Notes under the pieces: generated by a model
Told to the model about the DNA's origin: nothing
What the model saw: only the letters and a program-made list of their open reading frames with translations
The model's database searches: none
Program-made: the position numbers and the translations under genes
Part shown: positions 8,741-18,152 of the stretch, piece by piece
Numbering within the stretch: position 1 is the stretch's first letter
How the letters are laid out: the number at the start of each line of letters is the position of its first letter
Origin: Desulfovibrio sp.
GTDB lineage: Bacteria > Desulfobacterota > Desulfovibrionia > Desulfovibrionales > Desulfovibrionaceae
Length of the DNA: 64,000 bases
Direction: 5' to 3'
NCBI GenBank assembly: GCA_017528345.1
Contig: JAFXOX010000046.1
Span: 124,001 to 188,000, forward strand

Positions 8741-9610
8741 GATCTGCTCACACGTAATTAAGGAGTTGGTCACAAGGAAACTCAAGAGTGTCCTCCAAAA
8801 ACGGGGAGGATTGTTTGGTCAAAATACGTCAACTTCTCTTGCTTGCGCTGCCGCGCCAAGAGGCAAGATTCAAGGCCTGTGCCACAAGAGGTTTTGCGAG
8901 CTCTCGTTTTGGCAGATCGGTACACATTTCTCTAGAGGCACGACAAGCTCACACAAAAAGGTGCATGAGCCATATGGCAATCTCCTTGGGCCTCCCAAAC
9001 GAGGCCCAAGGCCAAGGTCGGGATCGGTTAACTTGCGTATATTCTCCAAGGACTACGTTCCCGTATGGAGGAAGACACGGGAGAATTCTTCAGCCCCAGG
9101 CTCTGTACGCTCTGCAGACAAACAAGAGGGACCTTGCATTGCGAATGCAAAATTGCTGCCAGAAAGTCAAACAACGGAGGCCGCGTTTTCTCCGTAATCT
9201 TGAGAAATGTAGTGAAAAAAGCAAGAAAAAACAAGAAACCTTCAGAAAACAGCAGCCCATAGCAATTACCGTTTCCTTGGGCTGATTTCTTCCTGGGTTT
9301 CGTTCGATATGCTGTCGTTGTCTTCGACGTTCCTGATTATGCCGCCCAATAGCCGCAAACCATTTCCTTGTTTCTCCAGTCCAAACCGGTCATTATTGTG
9401 CTGAATTGGGATCTCAAAAGTTTTTTCGCCCAGATTGCACCTGGAGCAGCCCCAACGATGACTCCTGTATTCCAGAAGATAGAGATTTTTTGGAGCGTAA
9501 GGGGATGATCGAGAACTTGTCCAAAACGCTACGCAAATCCACCATCGCGCTCTTATTTTGCATTTTTAAGAAAGATAGGGTATTTCTCCTTTCGACAGTC
9601 GTACATTGCC
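8741..9610. other. Non-coding stretch with several perfect inverted repeats (possible structured RNA)
   Basis: About 870 bases without a convincing gene; open frames here have no protein-like composition or start signals. The middle is dense in perfect inverted repeats: CTTGGGCCTC (8985-8994) with GAGGCCCAAG (9001-9010), ATTCTCC (9041-9047) with GGAGAAT (9080-9086) enclosing CCCGT/ACGGG, TTGCATT (9134-9140) with AATGCAA (9144-9150), and ACGGAG (9174-9179) with CTCCGT (9190-9195). The density suggests a structured RNA of about 200 bases, direction unknown. Positions 9176-9193 also resemble half of the leader element described before pta. No known RNA class was recognised. Confidence 0.4.
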
Positions 9611-9647
9611 GTGATGCTTTCGAAGCATCACCGATGCATACGGCATC
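9611..9647 (+). promoter_or_regulatory. Tandem hairpins with interchangeable arms in the purM leader
   Basis: A perfect 9-bp hairpin, GTGATGCTT (9611-9619) and AAGCATCAC (9623-9631) with loop TCG, is followed at once by GATGC (9633-9637) and GCATC (9643-9647). All four arms share GATGC/GCATC, so arm 2 could pair with arm 3, or arm 1 with arm 4. The purM Shine-Dalgarno starts a few bases later. This layout can support a switch between folds, but it may simply be a repeat. Confidence 0.4.
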
Positions 9648-9667
9648 CTGCACAAGGAGTGTTTTTC

Positions 9668-10717
9668 ATGTCCAATGACAGATCAAAAGCCTATACCGAA
9701 GCCGGTGTGAATATTGCTGCAGGCAATGCTCTGGTTGAAAGAATCAAGGCACTTGTGACTTCAACGCAGACAAGAGGCGTCGTCAGCGATATCGGTGGTT
9801 TCGGCGGTCTGTTCAGACCAGACCTTGCCAATATGCGCGAGCCCTTTCTTGTGGCGTCCACTGATGGGGTTGGCACTAAACTGAAAATAGCCTTCGCCTG
9901 TCATCGTCACGATACCGTTGGCATTGACCTTGTGGCCATGAGTGCCAATGATATTCTCGTTCAGGGAGCATTACCCCTCTTCTTTCTTGATTATTTTGCC
10001 ACAGGCAAACTCGATGTGGACACGGCAGAATGTGTGATTAAGGGCGTAGCCGATGGCTGCCGCATGGCCGAATGTGCACTGCTTGGCGGAGAAACCGCTG
10101 AAATGCCTGAAATGTACGCTGAAGGGGAATACGATCTTGCCGGTTTTTGCGTGGGAATTGTTGATAACGCACGGCTTATTGACGGATCGTCCATACGCGT
10201 GGGTGATGCCATCATTGGCATTGCCTCTTCCGGTCTGCATTCCAACGGTTACTCCCTCGTGCGAAAGATTCTCAAAGAAAGTGGTCTTACCCTGACCGAT
10301 CCTTTTCCTGGCTATGACGGACAAAGTGTCGGCGACGTTTTACTCACCCCCACACGCATCTATGTGGAGACAGTTCGGCATCTTCTTCGAGACATGCAAA
10401 TTGAAGGCATGGCCCATATTACCGGCGGCGGCTTTTACGACAATATTCCCCGTATTCTGCCAGAGCGCATTCAGGCCGATATTCATTTTGACAGCTGGGA
10501 AAAAGCCCCTGTTTTTTCCTGGCTCAAGGAGGCTGGCAATCTCTCCTGGCCTGAAATGTTGCAGATCTTCAACTGCGGCATCGGCTATATCCTCGTACTG
10601 CCCAGAGAGCAGGCAGAGGAGGCCATCAGTCGCATCCGTGTTTTCAAAATGCCAGCCTGGCAGATTGGTGAAATCAGTCGACGATCCGGTGATGAACAGG
10701 TCATCATCGACTGTTAA
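9668..10717 (+). CDS. purM: Phosphoribosylformylglycinamidine cyclo-ligase (AIR synthetase)
   Basis: 349 residues, the usual PurM length. It closes the imidazole ring of formylglycinamidine ribonucleotide with ATP to give aminoimidazole ribonucleotide in purine synthesis. Motifs seen: SKAYTEAGVNIAAGN at the N-terminus, the STDGVGTKLKIA nucleotide-binding loop (about 64-75), GGETAEMPEMY (about 138-148) and HITGGGFYDNIPRILP. The start follows AAGGAG by eight bases; an upstream in-frame ATG lies inside the leader hairpin. It appears monocistronic, closed by a strong terminator shared with ilvD. Confidence 0.96.
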   Translation: MSNDRSKAYTEAGVNIAAGNALVERIKALVTSTQTRGVVSDIGGFGGLFRPDLANMREPFLVASTDGVGTKLKIAFACHRHDTVGIDLVAMSANDILVQGALPLFFLDYFATGKLDVDTAECVIKGVADGCRMAECALLGGETAEMPEMYAEGEYDLAGFCVGIVDNARLIDGSSIRVGDAIIGIASSGLHSNGYSLVRKILKESGLTLTDPFPGYDGQSVGDVLLTPTRIYVETVRHLLRDMQIEGMAHITGGGFYDNIPRILPERIQADIHFDSWEKAPVFSWLKEAGNLSWPEMLQIFNCGIGYILVLPREQAEEAISRIRVFKMPAWQIGEISRRSGDEQVIIDC

Positions 10718-10731
10718 GCGCAAACGTTCAC

Positions 10732-10762
10732 AAAAAAAGCCGGTCAAAGACCGGCTTTTTTT
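10732..10762. terminator. Bidirectional rho-independent terminator between purM and ilvD
   Basis: AAAGCCGGTC (10736-10745) pairs with GACCGGCTTT (10749-10758) over a 3-base loop. A-runs on the left and T-runs on the right make it work for both converging genes. Confidence 0.9.
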
Positions 10763-10772
10763 GTGGCTCTTC

Positions 10773-12455
10773 TTAGATTTCCTTATAACGGCCGCCATTG
10801 GCTGCCGAGCTGACCAGCTTGGCATACCGGCGCAAAACGGGATATGGCGACTTACTCTCTTTAGGTACAAAGGCCGAGCGTCGCTTCTCAAGCTCTTCGG
10901 CAGACACCAGCAGATCAAGCTTACGATTGGGAATATCGATCTGAATAAAATCGCCTTCCTCAACGAGGGAAATCACCCCGCCATCGGCTGCCTCCGGAGA
11001 AATATGCCCGATGGCCGCGCCATTGGTGCCGCCAGAAAAACGCCCGTCTGTCAATAACGCCACGTCCTTACCAAGCCCCATGCCAGTGATGGCAGCGGTT
11101 GGTGAAAGCATCTCGCGCATGCCAGGTCCGCCTTTGGGCCCCTCATAACGGATCACCACACCGTCGCCAGGTTTAATCTTACCATCAAGGATGGCATGCA
11201 TGGCATCTTCCTCGGACTCAAAGACCCGTGCCCGCACTTTCCGGCACATCATCTCGGGGGCAACGGCCGACTGTTTCACCACAGCGCCATCAGGAGCTAG
11301 GCTGCCGTGAAGAATGGCAATGCCACCTTCGCGTGAATAGGCCTGATCAATGGGATGAATGACTTCGGGATCCCGGATTTTGGCCTTCAGAAGCTGTAAA
11401 TTTTCTCCCACAGTCTTCCCGGTCACGGTCATGCAGTCCATGGAAATAAGATCAAGCTTGGAGAGCTCCTGCATGACGGCGGCAATGCCACCGGCATTGT
11501 TCAGGTCAACCATATAGTATTTGCCGGCGGGAGAAAGCTTGCAGAGGTTGGGGGCCTTGCGACTGACCTCGTCAAAGATGTCCATGCCAAGACGCAGTCC
11601 GGCCTCACCGGCGATGGCCGGCATATGCAGAACAGTGTTTGTGGAACAGCCAAGGGCCATATCCACGGCCACGGCATTGGCCACAGATTGTTTGGTCACA
11701 ATATCAAGAGGACGAATATTTTTGTTCACAAGATCCATGACACGCATGCCGGCCGTCTTCGCCAGACGCACACGGGCGGCATCCACGGCAGGAATAGTGC
11801 CATTGCCAGGCAGTGCTACGCCTAGCGTTTCTGCCAGGCAGTTCATGGAATTCGCGGTAAACATACCCGCACAGGAGCCGCAGCCTGGACAGGCATGTTC
11901 GGTCATCTCCTCGAGCTCATCTTCACTGATGGTGCCTGCGCGCATTCTGCCTACAGCCTCGAAAACCGATATCAGGTCAGCCTGTTTGTGCGGACCAACA
12001 TTGCCCGGCAGCATGGGCCCGCCGGAAATCAACACCGAGGGAAGATTGAGACGCATCATGGCCATGAGCATGCCAGGTACGCATTTATCACAGTTGGGAA
12101 TAAAAACGAGGGCGTCAAAGGCATGGGCGCGGGCCATGATTTCGATGGAATCGGCAATAAACTCACGAGAGGGCAAGGAAAAGCGCATGCCTTCGTGATT
12201 CATGGCAATGCCGTCACAGACCGCAATGGCAGGAAATTCCAAAGGCGTACCACCGGCCAGACGGACACCAGCCTTGACAGCACTGGCCAGAGTATCAAGG
12301 TGGAGATGTCCCGGCACCACTTCATTGGCGGCATTGACAACACCCACCAAAGGGCGATCCATTTCCTCCCGCGTGAGTCCCAGAGCATAGAGCAGAGACC
12401 GGTGAGGGGCCTTTTCCAAGCCACATTTCATCTTCTGACTGTTTGTATCGTGCAT
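10773..12455 (-). CDS. ilvD: Dihydroxy-acid dehydratase
   Basis: 560 residues, full length. It dehydrates 2,3-dihydroxy acids to 2-oxo acids in valine, isoleucine and (through pantothenate and leucine precursors) related pathways, using an Fe-S cluster. Family segments are [32 protein letters not shown], the cluster-binding [11 protein letters not shown] (about 118-128) and [18 protein letters not shown] (about 192-209), and the C-terminal [20 protein letters not shown]. The start gives [21 protein letters not shown] lies upstream. No other ilv gene is adjacent. Confidence 0.97.
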   Translation of the reverse strand: MHDTNSQKMKCGLEKAPHRSLLYALGLTREEMDRPLVGVVNAANEVVPGHLHLDTLASAVKAGVRLAGGTPLEFPAIAVCDGIAMNHEGMRFSLPSREFIADSIEIMARAHAFDALVFIPNCDKCVPGMLMAMMRLNLPSVLISGGPMLPGNVGPHKQADLISVFEAVGRMRAGTISEDELEEMTEHACPGCGSCAGMFTANSMNCLAETLGVALPGNGTIPAVDAARVRLAKTAGMRVMDLVNKNIRPLDIVTKQSVANAVAVDMALGCSTNTVLHMPAIAGEAGLRLGMDIFDEVSRKAPNLCKLSPAGKYYMVDLNNAGGIAAVMQELSKLDLISMDCMTVTGKTVGENLQLLKAKIRDPEVIHPIDQAYSREGGIAILHGSLAPDGAVVKQSAVAPEMMCRKVRARVFESEEDAMHAILDGKIKPGDGVVIRYEGPKGGPGMREMLSPTAAITGMGLGKDVALLTDGRFSGGTNGAAIGHISPEAADGGVISLVEEGDFIQIDIPNRKLDLLVSAEELEKRRSAFVPKESKSPYPVLRRYAKLVSSAANGGRYKEI

Positions 12456-12765
12456 GAGTCAACCTCGAATGAAACCTCTCCTGCTGAGAAAAGCCGGAGA
12501 TCCTTGAGAAGTTTGAAAAGGCCATGCATCTCCCACTGTAAAGGCGGGAGTCTTCTGGCGTATTCTAAGACAAAATGTCGTACCTGCAGAACACTGGAAA
12601 AGCGGCATTTGACAGAGAGAGAGCCCCAACGTAAAAGGAGACACTCTTTCGCAAGTTCTCCAGGCTTTTCTGCAGAGAAATTTCAGAGGTAGCCTAAAAG
12701 CAGACCAATGGCAAGAATGTGGGGCCTTTGTGCTCCCGCAGCCGTATTTTTTCGCACGGATCATT
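12456..12765. other. Intergenic region between the divergent ilvD and flippase genes
   Basis: About 310 bases with divergent starts at both ends. The only clear structure is CTCCC (12530-12534) pairing with GGGAG (12546-12550). No promoter could be chosen with confidence, and no coding sequence is supported. Confidence 0.4.
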
Positions 12766-14304
12766 ATGCAAAGCACCACGCCACCTCTGGCCAGCCGCTA
12801 TCTTTTCAAGCTTATTGCCAATATCGCTTCTGTCCCCGTCTATCTGATCATGGAAGCCCTTTTGCCGCGGGCACTGGGGCCTGCCATGTACGGCAACTAC
12901 AGTTTTGCCACAGCCGTTTTTCTGCAAATGACGGGTTTTCTGGACATGGGCACCTCCACCTGCTTTTACAATGCCCTATCCAGACGTCAACAGGAATTTT
13001 CCCTCATAGCTTTCTATATGCGGGTAAGCCTGGTGATCTGCGCGGTTACCATGCTTGTCGCCTTCTGCCTGCTCTACGAGCCACTGGGTTCGCTCTTTCT
13101 ACCGCAAGTACCCCTCTGGCTTGCACCCTTTGCCGCATTCTTCGCCTTTTTAACTTGGCTTGGGCGCGTACTGCGCTCCATGAACGACGCCACAGGGGCA
13201 ACTATTCAGTCTGAGCTGCTGCGGACAGCCATTTCTCTGCTCTGTGTGGGACTACTCGTTTTTCTTTTTCTCTCTGGCCTACTCAATATCCTCACGCTTT
13301 TTCTGCAGCAGTACCTCATGCTTGCCGCCACAGCTCTGGGTTTCTGGTATGTGACCTGGCGCTGCTATCGTGACCGCAACATCACCCTTGCCTTTACCCT
13401 TACTCCTCAGAAATGGCGTGCCTACCTGCACGAATTTTTCACCTACAGTCACCCACTCTTTGTACAGTCCCTACTCTCCTTTCTCATGCTCAGCCTTGAA
13501 CGGTGGCTTTTGCAGTGGTTCAACGGCAGCTCTGAACAGGGGTATTTTGCTCTCTCCCAAAAAGTGAGTATGGCCTGTTTTCTCTTTGTCTCGGCGATGA
13601 CCCCGCTCATCATGCGTGAACTGTCCATTGCCTGGGGAAGTCGTGATACCGACACCATGGGACGGCTGATCAACCGCTTTGCGCCGCTTCTCTATATTAT
13701 TGCAGCCTATTTTTCCTGTTTTACTCTGGTAGAAGCCGAGGCTCTGGTTGGCCTGTTTGGTGGCAGTGAATTTGCCCAAGCTATTGTGCCTGTGCAAATC
13801 ATGGCGCTCTACCCCCTGCATCAGGCCTATGGACAACTCGCAGGCTCTGTCTTCCACGCAACTGGACGCACACGCGTGCTGCGCAATATGACAGCTCTGG
13901 AATGCCTCTACGGTTTTCTGCTCACCTGGTTTCTGCTGGCCCCACCTGATCTCTACGGTCTTGGGCAGGGCGCTACGGGCCTGGCGATCAAAACTGTTGC
14001 CGTGCAGTTCATCACGGTGAACGGCTATCTCTGGCTTGCCTCACGTTTCATTCCACTCCATTTCTGGCGCAATCTGGCACATCAAATTCTGAGTCTTGGC
14101 CTTCTGCTGGCGCTTGCCTTTGTTTCCCACCAGATTACCTTTATTTTCCCCTACGGAGAAAGCTTTACACTTTTGCGTTTCCTGGCAAGCGGCCTGCTCT
14201 ACAGCCTGATAACGCTCCTCCTCTGTCTGCTCTTTCCCCAAATTATGGGCATGCAGCGCAAAGACCTCACAGAACTGCTGACACGTTTCACCCGCCACGC
14301 GTAG
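12766..14304 (+). CDS. Polysaccharide flippase-like membrane protein (MOP superfamily, Wzx-like)
   Basis: About 512 residues with roughly 14 hydrophobic segments, the layout of Wzx/MATE-type exporters that flip lipid-linked oligosaccharides across the inner membrane. The N-terminal pattern, a helix followed by ARALGPAMYGNYSFA-like sequence (here PRALGPAMYGNYSFATAVF), is typical of the family, as are the repeated charged loops. The ATG start is chosen over a GTG 36 bases upstream, because the extra residues look non-native; the Shine-Dalgarno is weak either way. No glycosyltransferases are adjacent, so the sugar substrate cannot be inferred. The thi genes follow closely. Confidence 0.8.
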   Translation: MQSTTPPLASRYLFKLIANIASVPVYLIMEALLPRALGPAMYGNYSFATAVFLQMTGFLDMGTSTCFYNALSRRQQEFSLIAFYMRVSLVICAVTMLVAFCLLYEPLGSLFLPQVPLWLAPFAAFFAFLTWLGRVLRSMNDATGATIQSELLRTAISLLCVGLLVFLFLSGLLNILTLFLQQYLMLAATALGFWYVTWRCYRDRNITLAFTLTPQKWRAYLHEFFTYSHPLFVQSLLSFLMLSLERWLLQWFNGSSEQGYFALSQKVSMACFLFVSAMTPLIMRELSIAWGSRDTDTMGRLINRFAPLLYIIAAYFSCFTLVEAEALVGLFGGSEFAQAIVPVQIMALYPLHQAYGQLAGSVFHATGRTRVLRNMTALECLYGFLLTWFLLAPPDLYGLGQGATGLAIKTVAVQFITVNGYLWLASRFIPLHFWRNLAHQILSLGLLLALAFVSHQITFIFPYGESFTLLRFLASGLLYSLITLLLCLLFPQIMGMQRKDLTELLTRFTRHA

Positions 14305-14395
14305 CCTAAGCCAGGTCAAAAAAAGACCTTGACAATAGATGCCCGTCTGGCCATGCTCGTTTTCTCTTCCACCCACAGCCGCTGCTGGAGGCTCT

Positions 14396-14593
14396 ATGCA
14401 CCTTGTGATCAACGGCCAGCCCCAGGAAGTCACCTGTTCAAGACTGGATGAGCTTGTCCAAAGTCTGCATCTTGACGCCAAACGTCTGGTCGCCGAAATC
14501 AACGGCGAAATCGTTGCGCGCGAACACTTTGCCACGACCCAACTTCAGGAAAACGACAAGCTTGAACTTGTGCACTTCGTGGGCGGAGGCTAA
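14396..14593 (+). CDS. thiS: Sulfur carrier protein ThiS
   Basis: 65 residues of the ubiquitin-like ThiS fold, ending in Val-Gly-Gly-Gly so that the conserved C-terminal Gly-Gly is available for adenylation and thiocarboxylation. It donates sulfur for the thiazole ring of thiamine. [12 protein letters not shown] starts six bases after a GGAGG, and the helix [16 protein letters not shown] and the loop [12 protein letters not shown] match the family. It leads a thiS-thiG-thiH-thiF cluster. No TPP riboswitch motif is visible upstream. Confidence 0.92.
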   Translation: MHLVINGQPQEVTCSRLDELVQSLHLDAKRLVAEINGEIVAREHFATTQLQENDKLELVHFVGGG

Positions 14594-14648
14594 CCCATTT
14601 CACAACGCATTTCAGCAACGCCATAGTTTTTTCCGGGAGGTACCAGCC

Positions 14649-15416
14649 ATGGAGGATGCCCTGATTCTGGGCGCCGTCACCCTGAATAGCCGTCTTTTTA
14701 TCGGCACTGGGAAATATGCCAGTGATGCCCTCATCCCCGCCGTTATTGAAGCCAGTGGAGCCGAGGTCGTTACCGTAGCTCTGCGACGCGTGGGTATGCA
14801 ACAGGAAGGGGTCATGGACCATATTCCTGAGAATGTGCGACTTTTGCCCAATACTTCAGGCGCGCGCACCGCCGAAGAAGCTGTGCGTCTTGCCAGGCTT
14901 GCCAAAGCTGCCGGCTGCGGAGACTGGGTGAAAATCGAAGTTATTGCCGACACAAGGCACCTTCTGCCTGATGGCTATGAGACCTGCAAGGCCACAGAAA
15001 TTCTCGCCAAAGAGGGTTTTACGGTCCTACCCTATATCAATCCCGACCTCTATGTGGCACGCAGTCTGATTTCGGCCGGTGCGGCCTGTGTCATGCCTTT
15101 GGCTGCCCCCATAGGTACCAACCGCGGACTTCAGACCAAGGAAATGATTGGCATTCTCATTGAGGAGCTGGACACACCGGTCATCGTCGATGCGGGTTTG
15201 GGTCGACCTTCGCAAGCCTGTGAAGCCATGGAAATGGGCGCTGCCGCCTGTCTTGTGAATACCGCCATTGCCTCAGCCGATGACCCTGTGACTATGGCAC
15301 GCGCCTTTCATCTTGCGGTGCGCGCCGGCAGGGAGAGTTTTCTCGCAGGCGCCGGGCTTGTACGGGATAGCTCTCTTGCTGAAGCCTCCTCTCCGCTCAC
15401 AGGTTTTTTGCAGTAG
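14649..15416 (+). CDS. thiG: Thiazole synthase ThiG
   Basis: 255 residues. ThiG assembles the thiazole phosphate from deoxyxylulose 5-phosphate, dehydroglycine and ThiS thiocarboxylate on a TIM barrel. Visible features are LFIGTGKY near the N-terminus, [16 protein letters not shown] with the Schiff-base Lys at about residue 95, [31 protein letters not shown] and [17 protein letters not shown]. The start follows GGGAGG. It lies between thiS and thiH, which encodes the dehydroglycine-forming partner. Confidence 0.96.
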   Translation: MEDALILGAVTLNSRLFIGTGKYASDALIPAVIEASGAEVVTVALRRVGMQQEGVMDHIPENVRLLPNTSGARTAEEAVRLARLAKAAGCGDWVKIEVIADTRHLLPDGYETCKATEILAKEGFTVLPYINPDLYVARSLISAGAACVMPLAAPIGTNRGLQTKEMIGILIEELDTPVIVDAGLGRPSQACEAMEMGAAACLVNTAIASADDPVTMARAFHLAVRAGRESFLAGAGLVRDSSLAEASSPLTGFLQ

Positions 15417-15423
15417 GTAGACT

Positions 15424-16563
15424 ATGACCTCTTTTTATGATCTGCTTGCACAGTGGCCGGCTGAAAAACGCAAAGCCGTCTGGGAGAACACAGACTTCTC
15501 TCAGGTACAACGTGCGCTCTCCAAAGACAACCTCACTCCGCAGGATTTTCTGGCACTTCTTTCACCCTGTGCCAGTGAGCATCTTGAGCTGATCGCCCAG
15601 CGTGCCCATGAGCTTACCCTTCGCTTCTTCGGCCATGCCGTCAATCTCTTCACACCCCTCTATATTTCCGACGTCTGCACCAATCAGTGCCGCTATTGCG
15701 GGTTCAATGCCCGCAATACCCAGAAACGCACGCATCTTTCACCGGAAGCTGCTGCCGCTGAAGCACGCCTTTTGCACGATCAAGGGCATAGACATCTCCT
15801 GCTGCTCACAGGTGACGCCCCCAAGCTCTCTTCGCCGGCGTATATTGCCGATGTTGTCCAACGCATCAAGCCACTCTTTGCCTCGGTTGGCATCGAGGTC
15901 TACGCGCTGACTGAAGACGAATACGCCATGCTGGTGGCCAGCGGCGTGGACAGTATGACCATGTTTCAAGAAACCTACGACCCAGAGCTCTACGCCTGGC
16001 TGCATCCGGCCGGACCCAAGCACAACTACCGCTTCCGCCTCGATGCCCCGCAACGGGCTGCGGCAGCAGGTATGCGTTCTGTCGGTGTAGGCGCCCTTCT
16101 GGGCCTAGCACCCTTTGAGCAGGACACCTTTGCCACTGGATTGCACGCCTGGTGGCTAGAACGCCATTACCCAGGCGTCGATATCGGGCTCTCCATTCCA
16201 CGCATCTGTCCGCATGAAGGAAGCTTTACCGTCAAACACGCCGTGGATGACAGGCATTTTGTCCAGTATGTCATGGCCCTGCGCTGTTTTTTGCCACGCT
16301 GTTCCATTACCTGCTCCACACGTGAAAGTGCCGTGATGCGAGACCATCTCATTCCGCTTGGCGTCACTCGCGTCTCGGCCGGTGTTTCCACCGCAGTGGG
16401 CGGCCGAGCCACCAAGGAGGCCTCACCTACCGGGCAGTTTGAAATCACAGATCATCGCAGTCTTCCCGAAATGATCGCAGCCATTGCAGCCCTTGGCTAT
16501 CAGGCCGTCATCAAGGACTGGGAAGATCCCACGGCAAGCTCACAAGCTACAGCCTGCGCCTGA
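15424..16563 (+). CDS. thiH: 2-iminoacetate synthase ThiH (radical SAM)
   Basis: 379 residues. ThiH cleaves tyrosine to dehydroglycine and p-cresol, supplying ThiG in anaerobes. The radical SAM cluster motif CTNQCRYCGF (Cys85, 89, 92) follows FTPLYISDV, and the ThiH-specific MFQETYDPELYAWLHPAGPK and SIPRICPHEG segments are present. It starts seven bases after thiG, and thiF begins just after its stop, so the four genes are surely one operon. Presence of ThiH rather than ThiO fits an anaerobe. Confidence 0.96.
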   Translation: MTSFYDLLAQWPAEKRKAVWENTDFSQVQRALSKDNLTPQDFLALLSPCASEHLELIAQRAHELTLRFFGHAVNLFTPLYISDVCTNQCRYCGFNARNTQKRTHLSPEAAAAEARLLHDQGHRHLLLLTGDAPKLSSPAYIADVVQRIKPLFASVGIEVYALTEDEYAMLVASGVDSMTMFQETYDPELYAWLHPAGPKHNYRFRLDAPQRAAAAGMRSVGVGALLGLAPFEQDTFATGLHAWWLERHYPGVDIGLSIPRICPHEGSFTVKHAVDDRHFVQYVMALRCFLPRCSITCSTRESAVMRDHLIPLGVTRVSAGVSTAVGGRATKEASPTGQFEITDHRSLPEMIAAIAALGYQAVIKDWEDPTASSQATACA

Positions 16564-16564
16564 G

Positions 16565-17200
16565 ATGGATGCCATTCTTTACAAGGGCCTGCGTCGCTAT
16601 CTTGACGAATCAAGCCTTCGGACCTTGGCCGAAATACGCGTTGGCATAGCAGGTCTTGGCGGACTTGGCTCCAATGTCGCCATGCTCCTCGCCCGCACAG
16701 GTTTTGAAAATTTTGTGCTCATTGACCATGACAGTGTGGATGCCTCCAATCTCAACCGACAAAACTATCTGCCTGAGGACTTAGGGCATCGCAAAACTCA
16801 GGCCTGTCTCAGACATCTCTCCGAACTCAACAGCGATATCAGGGCCCTCTGCCTGAACGAAACGATCTCCAGCCATACGCTGCCAGACATCCTGAAAACA
16901 TCTCAGATCTGGGTCGAGGCTCTGGATGAACCTGAAACCAAAGCTTTGTTTGTCCAGGAAGCACTTTTGGCCGGCAAAATTGTGGCAAGCGCCTCAGGTC
17001 TTGCTGGTTTTGGCGGGCCCTGTCTTGAACGGCGCAAATTGCACAATCTTGTCCTTGTGGGCGATTTTGTCAGTGACGTGAATACATCGGCTCCTCTTGC
17101 CCCGCGTGTCATGTGGGCGGCCTCTATGCTGGCAGACGCCGTGCTTGAAAGAGTCCTTGCCTTGACAGACTCCCCTTTGCCTTCCATCAAGGGGCGCTAG
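16565..17200 (+). CDS. thiF: ThiS adenylyltransferase ThiF
   Basis: 211 residues, the short form without the zinc-binding Cys pairs of longer E1-like enzymes. It activates the ThiS C-terminus with ATP. The nucleotide-binding GIAGLGGLGSNVA (about 27-39) and the following FVLIDHDSVDASNLNRQNY match the ThiF/MoeB superfamily closely. The start, MDAILYKGLRRY, lies one base after the thiH stop; a longer frame overlaps thiH and is rejected. ThiF-like activity here is supported mostly by gene order. Confidence 0.9.
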   Translation: MDAILYKGLRRYLDESSLRTLAEIRVGIAGLGGLGSNVAMLLARTGFENFVLIDHDSVDASNLNRQNYLPEDLGHRKTQACLRHLSELNSDIRALCLNETISSHTLPDILKTSQIWVEALDEPETKALFVQEALLAGKIVASASGLAGFGGPCLERRKLHNLVLVGDFVSDVNTSAPLAPRVMWAASMLADAVLERVLALTDSPLPSIKGR

Positions 17201-17314
17201 AAAAGGCTCAAAGATTCCGTGTCGAGTGTTCCTCTACCAACAGTTTTTTTCCATGCAAACATGTGCTGCAGACAAGTCGTAGCCAAGTCTTGCACCAAAA
17301 AAAGCTTTTCCTTC

Positions 17315-17362
17315 AAAAAAAAATACAAGGCCATAGCCGAGTGAGAGACTCAGCTATGGCCT
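17315..17362 (-). terminator. Rho-independent terminator of the Skp-like gene
   Basis: AGGCCATAGC (17328-17337) pairs with GCTATGGCCT (17353-17362), extended by GAGT/ACTC inside. On the minus strand the hairpin is followed by a long T-run, so it ends the leftward gene at 17431-18045; on the plus strand there is no T-run. Confidence 0.85.
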
Positions 17363-17430
17363 GATCCTTTGAATGAAGCTCAGCCAACTAGGAGAAGCGT
17401 GGGGTGCAACACTTCTCCATTTGTTGGCAA

Positions 17431-18045
17431 CTACTTGGTCTGTTCAGCAGGTGATTTCTCGTCTTTTTTCTCCTCAGGCTTGGGTGCGTCCTTGGCTGCG
17501 GGCTCATCCTTGCTGCCTTCAGCTTTGGGCGTCTGAGCCTTGGGGGCAGGCAGAGGCTTAAATTCAACTTTCTCAGCATTCATGGCATCGGTAATAGCAC
17601 TTGTCACGTCCACGCTATCACTAAAGGAAAGGACCACGTCGGAAAAAAGGATCATGGCGAACCCTTTGTCCTTGCGGAACTTATCCACTGTGCGATGCAG
17701 CACATCATTCAAGATACTCTGCACATTCTGTTGCTCTGCCTGCAGCTTGGCATAGGCTGCCTGCACTTCCTTCTGCAAAGCTTCTTCGCTGCCCTTGTCC
17801 TCGGCTTTTTTCTCTCCAGCCGCATTCTGCTGGCTGACACGGCTCTGCAGCTGTGTCAGCTGGCCGCGCAGACTATCCTGCAGTTCTTCCATATACTTGG
17901 CCGCAGCTTTGCCGGCATCACTGTCCACCATAATACGATTGATGTTGACCACACCAATTTTCTGCTGACTTGCGCTCCCCTGTTCACAGGCCTGTAAAAG
18001 GCCAAGAAGCAGGACAACCAGGGAAAAAGCCAGATACTTGTACAT
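17431..18045 (-). CDS. OmpH/Skp-like periplasmic chaperone, probable lipoprotein
   Basis: 204 residues. The N-terminus MYKYLAFSLVVLLLGLLQAC is a lipoprotein signal with lipobox LLQAC, unlike soluble Skp. IGVVNINRIMVDSDAGKAAAKYMEEL is typical of OmpH/Skp strand 1 and helix 1, followed by a long charged coiled-coil arm with Gln/Lys/Glu-rich sequence and the C-terminal FAMILFSDVVLSFSDSVDVTSAI. The tail of about 40 residues is Pro/Lys/Glu-rich and disordered. It probably assists outer membrane protein folding. It is followed by a strong terminator and stands alone. Confidence 0.75.
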   Translation of the reverse strand: MYKYLAFSLVVLLLGLLQACEQGSASQQKIGVVNINRIMVDSDAGKAAAKYMEELQDSLRGQLTQLQSRVSQQNAAGEKKAEDKGSEEALQKEVQAAYAKLQAEQQNVQSILNDVLHRTVDKFRKDKGFAMILFSDVVLSFSDSVDVTSAITDAMNAEKVEFKPLPAPKAQTPKAEGSKDEPAAKDAPKPEEKKDEKSPAEQTK

Positions 18046-18152
18046 ACTAACTCCTCACAACCTATCGTCAAAACGATCGAATTTTTGTGCAAAGAGCCAC
18101 ATGGCCCATGACTACCGCTGTGTACACTCTTTGTGAACTCTTGTCACGAGCC

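Noticed and set aside
8739..9285. Two overlapping plus-strand frames of 152 and 165 codons
   Set aside because: No ribosome-binding sites, odd composition, and the region is dominated by inverted repeats.
12520..12560. Resemblance to the core of a cobalamin riboswitch (CCCACTGTAA followed by CGGGAGTC)
   Set aside because: The other conserved boxes are missing, and neither neighbouring gene is linked to cobalamin.
14305..14395. TPP riboswitch expected before thiS
   Set aside because: None of the conserved CTGAGA or GATCTGG-type blocks is present.
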